This document shows, in pieces, positions 1 to 6,745 of a stretch of DNA of 10,982 bases. Position numbers and translations under genes: made by a program. Each line of letters begins with the position of its first letter. Position 1 is the stretch's first letter. The notes beneath the pieces were generated by a model. That model made no database searches. It saw only the letters and a list, made by a program, of their open reading frames with translations, and was not told the DNA's origin. The stretch covers positions 1 to 10,982 of the forward strand of contig JAQCAK010000026.1 in assembly GCA_027621895.1 (NCBI GenBank), written 5' to 3'. Source of the DNA: Pseudomonadota bacterium. GTDB lineage: Bacteria > Pseudomonadota > Gammaproteobacteria > Pseudomonadales > Azotimanducaceae.

Positions 1-85
1 TAAGTTGAACTGTTCCATCTCCAATTCCGAGTAAAAAAGGATACCCGGCAGTTTGCGTGATTCACCCGCTGACTACAACGCACCC

Positions 86-173
86 CCCGGGGACAGTTTA
101 CTTTTCTGGGGACACCTTAGAAATCCCGTAAACTGTCCCTGTAACCCCGGGAGAAAAGTAAACTGTCCCCGGG
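86..173. repeat. 22-bp perfect inverted repeat with internal third copy
   Basis: Positions 86-107 and 152-173 are exact reverse complements over 22 bp, separated by 44 bp. The core reads GGGGACAGTTTACTTTTCT. A third, partial copy lies between them: GTAAACTGTCCC at 128-139 repeats 158-169 directly and can pair with 90-101, so two alternative hairpins are possible. A further GGGGACA sits at 108-114. The right arm ends at the base next to the stop codon of the Yip1-family gene (TAA, complement of 174-176). In the operon's transcript this would form a strong 3' hairpin, but no U-tract follows, so it is not a canonical intrinsic terminator. From memory, GGGGACAGTTTAC-type palindromes are dispersed in many proteobacterial genomes near REP-associated tyrosine (Y1) transposases; that assignment is inference. 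Confidence 0.85.
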
Positions 174-770
174 TTAGTCGGTGAAGACGGGCATGGCGCC
201 CATTTCCCAGAGGATGACGGTGGCGGTGAGCAGGGCGGCACAACCGACGAGGCCCACGGCAACCATAGCGCTGGCGTAGAGGAATCCTTTTTCTTCCGGG
301 ATTCTCAGCACGATGGGCACACCGATGTAGAGCAGGTAAACCGCATAGCCCGCCGCGAGGCAGCCGAGAATCATGTCAAGCCATAACATGGGGTAGAACC
401 CCGTCGCACCACAGAGGAACATGGGTGCCAGGGTATAGGCGGCAATTTTCACGCCCTTGTCCGGCGTCGATTCGCCTGCCTCGTAAGTTTCCGACATCCA
501 GTGCAGCATGAAGCCAAGAAAACCCGTACCCACCAGCATCGCAAGATAGAACAGCAGCATGATCTCCATGGCGCTGCGGGGGGTTAGCCGGATCACCCGC
601 TCGCCCACCTGCCAGCCCACTTCTACTGAGCCAAAGTACCAGGCAACAGCTGGAATCAGGCAGATGGGAATAACGAACTTCACGTAGGTCATCAGCATCG
701 AGTCGTCCTGGTCCCGAATGGCTTCCCACGCAGACCGGGGAGCAAACATGATTGCTACCAGATGGTTCAT
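174..770 (-). CDS. Yip1-family integral membrane protein
   Basis: This 198-residue protein has about five hydrophobic segments (roughly residues 28-47, 70-92, 109-131, 134-156 and 163-187). It carries the YLLYIGVP motif (145-152) typical of bacterial Yip1-domain proteins. The N-terminus (FAPRSAWEAIRD) is also like that family, in which a short amphipathic stretch precedes the first helix. The biochemical role of bacterial Yip1 proteins is not established. The ATG at 770 overlaps the ccoS stop as ATGA, and a strong Shine-Dalgarno AAGGAGG (complement of 778-784) lies 7 nt upstream, so it should be co-translated with the cbb3 assembly genes. In Pseudomonas-type loci the position after ccoS is usually taken by a COG2836 membrane protein, so this neighbour is unusual. 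A role in oxidase assembly or membrane insertion is only a guess from context. Confidence 0.82.
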   Translation of the reverse strand: MNHLVAIMFAPRSAWEAIRDQDDSMLMTYVKFVIPICLIPAVAWYFGSVEVGWQVGERVIRLTPRSAMEIMLLFYLAMLVGTGFLGFMLHWMSETYEAGESTPDKGVKIAAYTLAPMFLCGATGFYPMLWLDMILGCLAAGYAVYLLYIGVPIVLRIPEEKGFLYASAMVAVGLVGCAALLTATVILWEMGAMPVFTD

Positions 771-970
771 GACGGTTCCTCCTTGCCGCCCGCGCGGCCA
801 ATTTTTTTGGATGTTGTTGTTTGAGTCATGACGGGATCGTCAAACAGAATACGCTCCGCTTCTTTCTCAAGGTCCTCGTACTGGTTGTTGTGGACCGACC
901 AGACAAAGGCGACCAGGGACACGGTAACGATCAGCAGGCTCACCGGAATCAGCACGAAAAGGATTTCCAT
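767..970 (-). CDS. ccoS: cbb3-type cytochrome oxidase assembly protein CcoS
   Basis: A 67-residue protein with one N-terminal membrane helix (about residues 3-25, EILFVLIPVSLLIVTVSLVA). A short acidic segment follows (YEDLEKEAERILFDD), which is the CcoS signature: a tryptophan/valine-ended helix, then a D/E-rich stretch ending in ILFDD. CcoS is required for maturation of the cbb3 oxidase, with loss reported to give a complex lacking heme or copper in CcoN. Here the polar tail continues about 20 residues past ILFDD and is rich in Thr, Lys and Gly. The start shares one base with the ccoI stop (TGATG), and the end overlaps the Yip1-family gene by 4 nt. GAGGG about 8 nt before the ATG can serve as Shine-Dalgarno. 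The family assignment is secure despite the small size because of both motif and position. Confidence 0.93.
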   Translation of the reverse strand: MEILFVLIPVSLLIVTVSLVAFVWSVHNNQYEDLEKEAERILFDDPVMTQTTTSKKIGRAGGKEEPS

Positions 971-3129
971 CAGCTGACCCTCGCAAGCCGGCAGGCATTC
1001 ACGGTCACCAGCAGTGAACTCATGGACATACCCAGCGCCGCAACCCAGGGAGGCACGAAACCCATGAGTGCCAGGGGTATCACCGACAGATTATAAGCCA
1101 GTGCCCAGAACAGGTTCTGGCGAATGACCCCGGAAACCTTGCCCGCATAGTTGAAGATGACCGGCAGCGACTGCAGATCGTTGCTTACCAGAGTGGCATC
1201 CGCGGCGGACTGCACCACGGTATCTACCGGGTTGAGCGCCAGCGACAGATCCGCCACGGCCAGGGCACCGGTATCATTCAGACCATCCCCGACCATCAGG
1301 ACCCGGTGACCTGCTCGCTGCAGTTCACGGATGCCCGCAATCTTCATCTCCGGAGACATGTTGATCCGCGGTGCCAGTCCCAGATCACGAATCATGCTGG
1401 CACCCCTGGCGGAGTTGTCTCCAGTGAACACACAAACCTCACCGCCGCGCTGCACCAGTTTCGCCTCGAAATCCCTGACCGCGCCGCGAGCGCCCTCGCG
1501 CAACTGGTCCTGAAACGCCATCCATGCAACGGATTCACCCTCACGGGAGAGCAGGACCCAGTTGTGATTGCTGTCCGGACGCTGCTCGCCGCTGCCCGCC
1601 GCAAACTCCGGCTTGCCCAGCCGGTACCTTTTGCCATCGATCACCCCTTCCACACCGAATCCCGGCACAACGGATCTGTCGGTGACCTCGAAGGTGCCTG
1701 CAGCCAGGTGCATCACAGCCAGCGCAACCGGATGCTGGCTGCCACTTTCCAGGGAGGCGGCAATATTCATGACTTCAGCTTCCGCCAGGTGCTCATTAAC
1801 CAATCGCAACTCAACCAGCGTGAGACGACCGGATGTCAAAGTGCCGGTCTTGTCGAAAACCACCGTGTCAGCTGTGGCCAGCTGTTCAAGAAACTGGCCG
1901 TTGCTGATCAACAGTCCCATTTTCCTGACCGCGCCACTGGCCATGGTATAAGCCACCGGTGTTGCCAGCGACAACGCACAGGGGCAGGAAACCACCAGCA
2001 CCGACAGCGCAATAACGAAGAAATCCGGATTACCGGCCAGATACCAGTACAGCCCGCTGGCCGTTGCAAGCCCAAGGACCACCACCACAAAGTACCGCGC
2101 AATCTGGTCTGCCAGGATGGCAAAGCGGGGTTTGAATGCCGATGACTGGCGATAAAGATCAGAAAGATGTGAGATAACCCAGGCAGCCCGGTCGGCTTCC
2201 ACCCTGATGATGACCGAGCCTTCCAGTAAAGTTGACCCCGCCAGCAACCGACTGCCGGCCTGCTTGTTCACTGGCTCTGATTCACCGGTGAATGCAGATT
2301 CATCAGCCGAGGCACTGCCATCGATGACAATGCCATCAGCCGGGACCGGATCACCGGCAATGACCCGCAGTTCATCACCGGCACGCAGCTCATCAACCGA
2401 TCGCCACTCGCCGCTGGCAAGCCTGGCAAGATCCGGCAGCAGGTGATCACCGAGCGTTTCCTCCACGTGGAAATTGCGGCGGGCACTGACCTCAAGAAAA
2501 CGGCCGGTCAGCAGGAAAAACGTGAACATGCACGCCGAATCAAAGTACACCTCACCTGACTGGGTCAATGTGTGGAACACGCTGAGACTCCAGGCAGAAA
2601 GAATCGCCAGTGATACCGGCACATCCATACCCGGCGACATCTGCCTGATGTCCCGCCATGCACCCCGATGAAACGGCAGGGCACTGTAGAATACAACCGG
2701 TGTCGCAATGACCAGCGCTGCCCAGCGCATCAGCGATTCATAGTCAGCCTCGATGCCCTGCGGACCCGAGACATAGCCAGCCAGGGCAAACATCATCACC
2801 TGCATCATGCCGATACCGGCAACGCCCAGCCTGGCCAGCAGCCCCTTTCTTTCCCGGGCCAAGAGCACAAGACCCTCATTGGCGCGATCCGGTGTAGCCG
2901 GATAGCCCATGGTCTGCAGCCTGTCGATGATCGTACCGGTTGTCGCATCGGAATCGGCAGTGAAAGAAAGTCGTTTCTCTGCATAGTTAACATTGATGTC
3001 CCGAACACCGGCGAGCTCGTTCAGCGCCTTCTCAACCTTCAGCGCACAGCCCGCGCAACGCAGGTCAGGCAAGAGGTAATGCGCCGGTTGCCCAGGGACC
3101 AGATCAGTCGTGTGAGACAGATCATTCAT
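970..3129 (-). CDS. ccoI: Copper-translocating P1B-type ATPase CcoI/FixI
   Basis: A 719-residue heavy-metal P-type ATPase that exports copper across the inner membrane for assembly of the CcoN heme-copper centre. Visible elements in order: one HMA domain with the metal-binding CAGC (Cys25, Cys28); eight predicted helices; actuator TGE at 281-283; the transmembrane CPC at 382-384; the phosphorylation site DKTGT with Asp426; the HP motif at 466-467; and GDGLND at 614-619. P1B-1 signatures YN (679-680) and MxxSS (701-705) support Cu(I) transport. Compared with Pseudomonas CcoI it lacks the N-terminal cysteine-rich metal-binding extension (PF12156 type) and is correspondingly shorter, more like rhizobial FixI. 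Its ATG overlaps the ccoH end by 8 nt, and GAGG about 10 nt upstream is the likely ribosome site. Context separates it from the detoxification pump CopA. Confidence 0.95.
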   Translation of the reverse strand: MNDLSHTTDLVPGQPAHYLLPDLRCAGCALKVEKALNELAGVRDINVNYAEKRLSFTADSDATTGTIIDRLQTMGYPATPDRANEGLVLLARERKGLLARLGVAGIGMMQVMMFALAGYVSGPQGIEADYESLMRWAALVIATPVVFYSALPFHRGAWRDIRQMSPGMDVPVSLAILSAWSLSVFHTLTQSGEVYFDSACMFTFFLLTGRFLEVSARRNFHVEETLGDHLLPDLARLASGEWRSVDELRAGDELRVIAGDPVPADGIVIDGSASADESAFTGESEPVNKQAGSRLLAGSTLLEGSVIIRVEADRAAWVISHLSDLYRQSSAFKPRFAILADQIARYFVVVVLGLATASGLYWYLAGNPDFFVIALSVLVVSCPCALSLATPVAYTMASGAVRKMGLLISNGQFLEQLATADTVVFDKTGTLTSGRLTLVELRLVNEHLAEAEVMNIAASLESGSQHPVALAVMHLAAGTFEVTDRSVVPGFGVEGVIDGKRYRLGKPEFAAGSGEQRPDSNHNWVLLSREGESVAWMAFQDQLREGARGAVRDFEAKLVQRGGEVCVFTGDNSARGASMIRDLGLAPRINMSPEMKIAGIRELQRAGHRVLMVGDGLNDTGALAVADLSLALNPVDTVVQSAADATLVSNDLQSLPVIFNYAGKVSGVIRQNLFWALAYNLSVIPLALMGFVPPWVAALGMSMSSLLVTVNACRLARVS

Positions 3130-3646
3130 CAGGCACCATCCTCAACGACGCCAGTGGCGACTCAACCCGCTGCCGCAATCGCCAGCCATTCAGTGGATCC
3201 CTGATTTCAAGATACCAGACGCCTGGTTGGCTCAGCATGGTTGACAGCGCGGCAGACTGCGCCGTGTACCTGTCATCAATGCGGTTCAACGGAACCGTTA
3301 GATCCTTGCTGCGATCAGTAACGTGATACGCCGACAGCACCAGCTGATCGCTGCCCGCAGCAACTGACATCACCAGTCCATCAGGGGTCATGACCAGCAT
3401 TTCCGCCGCTGCCGACATCTCCCGGGCACGCCCGTCCTGCTGGAGCAACTGGTTGATTCCCATGCCTTCCTTGTAATAGTCATCAACCACCAGATCATCC
3501 GGAGAAGTATTGGCCGAAACAAACATCACAATACCGAACGCCACAGCGGAAAACGGTACACAAAAAACAAACCAGACCCAGGGATGGCGGTACCAGGGCT
3601 GACTGACAGCGGTTGCGTTCTCTGCAATATCAATGTGCATGCTCAT
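3122..3646 (-). CDS. ccoH: cbb3 oxidase assembly/stability protein CcoH (FixH family)
   Basis: A 174-residue protein with a cytoplasmic N-terminus, one membrane helix (about residues 23-44, following WYRHPWVWFVFCVP) and a periplasmic domain. The family hallmark VVDDYYKEGMGIN (about 53-65) follows the helix, as in FixH/CcoH proteins. The C-terminal part looks like the family's beta-rich domain and ends in GVWYLEIRDPLNGWRLRQRV, which is well preserved. CcoH associates with the CcoNOP complex and is needed for its stable assembly. It lies 18 nt after ccoG and overlaps ccoI by 8 nt. Either ATG at 3646 or the one two codons later is possible; the first gives the better spacing to AGGCAG upstream. 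The symbol fixH is equally used. Confidence 0.92.
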   Translation of the reverse strand: MSMHIDIAENATAVSQPWYRHPWVWFVFCVPFSAVAFGIVMFVSANTSPDDLVVDDYYKEGMGINQLLQQDGRAREMSAAAEMLVMTPDGLVMSVAAGSDQLVLSAYHVTDRSKDLTVPLNRIDDRYTAQSAALSTMLSQPGVWYLEIRDPLNGWRLRQRVESPLASLRMVPDE

Positions 3647-3664
3647 GGTGTTCTGCCTGATCCG

Positions 3665-5062
3665 CTATTCCAGTGGTCTCGGTCCGATGAATGTGCTCTT
3701 GCTGTCTGCCTGGATCACAGCATCAGTGCTCTCAACGTGGAAGCTTATCGTTGTATTTACCGTGTCCAGCTGATCAGGACTAACCAGCAGGTTGACAGAG
3801 ACATCTTCGATCTCCCCGGCGCGAACGGCAACGGGTGTTGCTGGTATGATCCGGTAGCCTGGCAGCCCCGAAACGCTGATTGCAAACTCATGGTCTGTCT
3901 TGTCCATGTTGATCACGCGCAGGGTATAAACGTTCTGAATGAACCCACCGGGGACTTCCTGGAACAGTTGCCCCCGTGCGCGAATGACGTCCAGCTCAAG
4001 GGGAACCCGCGTAACCAGAACCGTTGAGATGGCCGTTACCATCACCAGCAGCGCAATCGCGTAGCCAATCAGCTTGGGTCGTTTCCAGGTCCAGCCTTTG
4101 CCATCCAGTTGATTCAGCGTCGTGTAACGCACCAGGCCCCGCTCGTATCCCATCTGGTCCATGATGGAGTCGCAGGCGTCCACACACAGGGCGCAGTTGA
4201 TGCATTCGTACTGGAGTCCATCCCGGATGTCGATCCCCGTGGGACACACCTGGACACACATGGTGCAGTCAATACAGGAACCCTTGCCCAGCTGCGCCGG
4301 ATCCTCCCCCCGCTTGCGGGCACCGCGGGGCTCACCGCGAGCCTCGTCGTAGGAAACGATCAGGGTGTCCCGGTCAAACATGGCTGACTGGAAACGGGCA
4401 TAGGGGCACATGTACTTACAGACCTGTTCCCGCATCCAGCCGGCGTTGATGTATGTGGCGGCGGTGAAAAAGCAGACCCAGAAACCCGCTACCAGGGGCA
4501 GGTTGAAGTTGTAACCGTCGACCAGCAGGTTGCGCATGCCATAGAAATAGCTGACAAAGGTCAGGCCTGTTAGAAAAGCGAAACCGATCCACATGCCATG
4601 CTTGAGTGACCGACGCCAGAGCTTCTCAAGATTCCAGGGCTGTTTGTCCAGGCGCATGCGCTGATGACGGTCGCCTTCTGCTGTCTGCTCAGCCCACATG
4701 AAGATTGCCGTCCACACCGTCTGCGGGCAGGTATAACCACACCAGACACGGCCCAGCAGCGTCGTCACAAAAAACAGGCCGAAAGCCGCGACCATCAGGG
4801 ACCAGGCCAGCAGCACAAAATCCTGCGGCCAGAATGTCAGCCAGAAGATATGAAATTTGCGCTCGGGCAGGTCAAACAGGATCGCCTGGTGACCATCAAC
4901 AGTCAGCCAGGGCAGCAGGAAATAGCCAATCAACAATGGCCAGCCGGTGTAAAGCCGGATGTTCTGGTAGACCCCTTCTATCCGGCGTACATAGATTTTC
5001 TCACGCTTCTCATAAAGATTGAGAACGCGGGAATCAGTTCCTTCGGGTAGCAGTTTCGTCAA
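3665..5062 (-). CDS. ccoG: Cytochrome c oxidase accessory protein CcoG (FixG/RdxA), polyferredoxin-like
   Basis: A 465-residue membrane protein with about five helices. Early cysteine motifs WCGYTC (Cys108, Cys112) and CKYMCP (Cys215, Cys219) are followed by two 4Fe-4S motifs: CIDCTMCVQVCP (Cys263, 266, 269, 273) and CINCALCVDAC (Cys287, 290, 293, 297). The C-terminal periplasmic part (about 355-465) is the Ig-like FixG C-terminal domain. CcoG has been described in Rhodobacter capsulatus as a cupric reductase that supplies Cu(I) for cbb3 assembly. The start is TTG at 5062: the frame is closed just upstream by tandem TGA codons (5081-5086), no ATG occurs before residue 90, and a strong GGAGGGAGG sits 9 nt before the TTG. 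It follows ccoP by 21 nt and precedes ccoH by 18 nt. Confidence 0.95.
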   Translation of the reverse strand: MTKLLPEGTDSRVLNLYEKREKIYVRRIEGVYQNIRLYTGWPLLIGYFLLPWLTVDGHQAILFDLPERKFHIFWLTFWPQDFVLLAWSLMVAAFGLFFVTTLLGRVWCGYTCPQTVWTAIFMWAEQTAEGDRHQRMRLDKQPWNLEKLWRRSLKHGMWIGFAFLTGLTFVSYFYGMRNLLVDGYNFNLPLVAGFWVCFFTAATYINAGWMREQVCKYMCPYARFQSAMFDRDTLIVSYDEARGEPRGARKRGEDPAQLGKGSCIDCTMCVQVCPTGIDIRDGLQYECINCALCVDACDSIMDQMGYERGLVRYTTLNQLDGKGWTWKRPKLIGYAIALLVMVTAISTVLVTRVPLELDVIRARGQLFQEVPGGFIQNVYTLRVINMDKTDHEFAISVSGLPGYRIIPATPVAVRAGEIEDVSVNLLVSPDQLDTVNTTISFHVESTDAVIQADSKSTFIGPRPLE

Positions 5063-5071
5063 GGCTTTGGG

Positions 5072-5082
5072 CCTCCCTCCTC
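5072..5082 (-). promoter_or_regulatory. Strong Shine-Dalgarno that fixes the TTG start of ccoG
   Basis: The minus strand reads GAGGAGGGAGG here, 9 nt before TTG at 5062. It lies just after the ccoP stop, and the second of two in-frame TGA codons (5081-5083) overlaps it. No ATG or GTG lies between those stops and the TTG, so this ribosome site decides the start. The weak initiation codon may lower CcoG output relative to the structural subunits; that effect is inferred. Confidence 0.8.
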
Positions 5083-5083
5083 A

Positions 5084-5965
5084 TCATTGTTCCGCGGAGA
5101 GACTCTTCACATAGCCAGCCAGAATATGAACCTTGTCTTCGCCAAGACGTTCCCCGAACGCCGGCATGACACCATTGCGACCATGCTTGAGCACATGGGC
5201 AATTCGCAGCCGCGAGCCGCCATAGAGCCAGATATCATTGGTCAGGTCAGGCGCGCCAAAGATCTTGTTACCCTTGCCTTCAGGACCGTGACAGGCGATG
5301 CAGAACATGGCGTACTGGGACTGCCCCTGGGCAGCAAGATCCGCATCGACCCCTTCGCGGCCAGAAAGCTGAAGCACATACTCGGTCACCTGCTCAACGC
5401 CCGCTTCACCCAGTGCGTCGCCCCAGGCAGGCATAGCCGCCATGCGCCCATGAAGCAGGGTTACCTTGATATCCTCATCCTCGCTGCCCCAGATCCACTC
5501 GCTGTCAGTCAGGTTGGGAAAACCGAAACTGCCCTGCGCATTGGCGCCGTGACACACGGTACAGTTGGAGGCGAAGATCCGCCGCCCCATATTCCTGGCA
5601 GCAGGATCAGCAGCGAGTTCTGCGAGCGATTTGTCACGGTACTGCGCATAGAGAGGTCCGAACTTTCGATCAGCCGCATCCTGGGCTTCCTCCAGTTGGC
5701 CGACAGAGGTCCATTCGCTGATTCCGCCGAAGTTGCCAAGACCCGGGTAATACAGCAGATAACCCGCTGCAAAAACGATCGTCAGGATAAACCACCAGAA
5801 CCACCAGGCAGGCAGGGGATTATCCAGTTCCTGGATGCCATCATAGTCATGGCCCGTCGTCTGGCCGGGATTGTCGATACTGCGATTCAGATACAGCAGC
5901 AGAAAAAAGCCAATCATGGAACCAATGGTTCCAATCGTTACAAACAGGCTGAACCCGGTACTCAT
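5084..5965 (-). CDS. ccoP: cbb3 oxidase diheme cytochrome c subunit CcoP
   Basis: A 293-residue membrane-anchored diheme cytochrome c that passes electrons from soluble c-type cytochromes to CcoO and CcoN. Helix 1 (about 5-26) and helix 2 (about 54-73, after the conserved ELDNPLPAWWFWWF) give the two-helix form known from Pseudomonas. Heme sites are CTVCH (Cys135, Cys138, His139) and CIACH (Cys222, Cys225, His226). Probable distal ligands are Met178 (AAMPAW) and Met267 (GVMPAF). The start overlaps the ccoQ stop by 4 nt (ATGA), and AAGGA lies upstream inside ccoQ. The gene ends in tandem TGA codons at 5086-5081. All expected residues are present, and the length is close to that of the family. 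Confidence 0.97.
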   Translation of the reverse strand: MSTGFSLFVTIGTIGSMIGFFLLLYLNRSIDNPGQTTGHDYDGIQELDNPLPAWWFWWFILTIVFAAGYLLYYPGLGNFGGISEWTSVGQLEEAQDAADRKFGPLYAQYRDKSLAELAADPAARNMGRRIFASNCTVCHGANAQGSFGFPNLTDSEWIWGSEDEDIKVTLLHGRMAAMPAWGDALGEAGVEQVTEYVLQLSGREGVDADLAAQGQSQYAMFCIACHGPEGKGNKIFGAPDLTNDIWLYGGSRLRIAHVLKHGRNGVMPAFGERLGEDKVHILAGYVKSLSAEQ

Positions 5966-6135
5966 GATGATTCATCCTTCTTCTGCTTGGACTGCACCTC
6001 GTCTTCCAGGAACGGAAGGGATGCAGCCTCTTCAAAATACGATTTTCTGGACGGGCCATAGGCCCAGTAAGTCACTGCCAGGAATGCAATCATGCAGAAA
6101 ACAGTCGACAGCCCGCGCAGGTCAGACATCTCCAT
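5962..6135 (-). CDS. ccoQ: cbb3 oxidase small subunit CcoQ (FixQ family)
   Basis: A 57-codon gene between ccoO and ccoP. The product has a short polar start (MEMSDLRGLST), one membrane helix (about residues 10-27, ending in VTYWAYGP), then a charged tail ending in QSKQKKDESS. The helix followed by a W-A-Y-G/P-S-R-K exit and an acidic FEEAA-like segment is the CcoQ/FixQ pattern. CcoQ stabilises the interaction of CcoP with the CcoNO core and protects the complex from oxygen in some species. ATG at 6135 is preferred over 6129: AGGAGGT (complement of 6142-6148) lies 7 nt from the first and 13 from the second. It starts 4 nt after the ccoO stop, and its own stop overlaps the ccoP start as ATGA. 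Confidence 0.92.
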   Translation of the reverse strand: MEMSDLRGLSTVFCMIAFLAVTYWAYGPSRKSYFEEAASLPFLEDEVQSKQKKDESS

Positions 6136-6139
6136 CGGC

Positions 6140-6745
6140 TCACCTCCTGTTCTTGATCACGGTGCCCAGCTGCTGAAGATAGGCAATCAGGGCATCTGCC
6201 TCTTTCTTGCCTTCAACCTGCTCAGCCGCTGTCGCGATCTGTTCGTCTGTATAGGGAACGCCCAGCGCCTGCAGTGCGCGCAGCTTGGCGGGCGTTACCG
6301 TGGCATCAATCTCATCCTCAAACAGCCAGGGGAATCCGGGCATGTTCGACTCGGGTACCACTGACCTCGGATCATTGAGATGCGCACGATGCCATTCATC
6401 ACTGTACAGACCGCCTACCCTGGCAAGATCAGGGCCGGTGCGCTTTGAACCAAACAGGAATGGGTGGTTGTAAACCAGCTCACCAGCGACACTGTAGTGC
6501 CCGTAACGCTCAACCTCGGCACGCAGTGGGCGAATCATCTGGGAATGGCACACATTGCAGCCTTCCCGAATATAGATATCACGTCCCTCAAGCTGCAGGG
6601 GCGTCAGGGGTTTGAGCCCCTCGATGGGTTCCTGCACGACCTTCTGGCTCATCAGGGGAATAATCTCTACGATGCCCCCAAAGCTGACGGCCAGCAGGAT
6701 CAGCACCATCATCACGCCAATGTTCTTTTCAATGAAATCGTTCAT
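6140..6745 (-). CDS. ccoO: cbb3 oxidase monoheme cytochrome c subunit CcoO
   Basis: A 201-residue subunit with one N-terminal helix (about 9-31) anchoring a periplasmic cytochrome c domain. The heme motif is CNVCH (Cys63, Cys66, His67) within YIREGCNVCHSQ, and the likely distal ligand is Met135 in PESNMPGFPW. The stretch RYGHYSVAGELVYNHPFLFG (about 80-99) followed by GSKRTGPDLARVGG is a CcoO/FixO hallmark. CcoO receives electrons from CcoP and passes them to heme b of CcoN. The start overlaps the ccoN stop as ATGA, with AAAGGAGG 7 nt upstream inside ccoN. It is followed 4 nt later by ccoQ, so the four structural genes are likely translationally coupled. No irregularity is seen. Confidence 0.97.
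   Translation of the reverse strand: MNDFIEKNIGVMMVLILLAVSFGGIVEIIPLMSQKVVQEPIEGLKPLTPLQLEGRDIYIREGCNVCHSQMIRPLRAEVERYGHYSVAGELVYNHPFLFGSKRTGPDLARVGGLYSDEWHRAHLNDPRSVVPESNMPGFPWLFEDEIDATVTPAKLRALQALGVPYTDEQIATAAEQVEGKKEADALIAYLQQLGTVIKNRR

Noticed and set aside
1..18. Possible minus-strand start codon (ATG at 18, reading MEQFNL) running off the left edge, preceded by GGAG
   Set aside because: Only six codons are visible and the GGAG touches the ATG, so spacing is wrong; nothing supports a gene. Positions 1-85 otherwise show nothing recognisable.
86..173. Reading the 22-bp repeat as a CRISPR or an insertion-sequence end pair
   Set aside because: The copies are inverted rather than regularly spaced direct repeats, and only 44 bp lies between them, so there is no array and no transposase.
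1306..2145. Long plus-strand open frame of 279 codons opposite ccoI
   Set aside because: It is antisense to a fully supported ATPase gene, and its composition (many His, Gln, Arg) is typical of a shadow frame in GC-rich DNA.
5087..6061. 324-codon plus-strand open frame opposite ccoP and ccoQ
   Set aside because: It mirrors a gene with intact heme motifs; no domain or ribosome site was seen.
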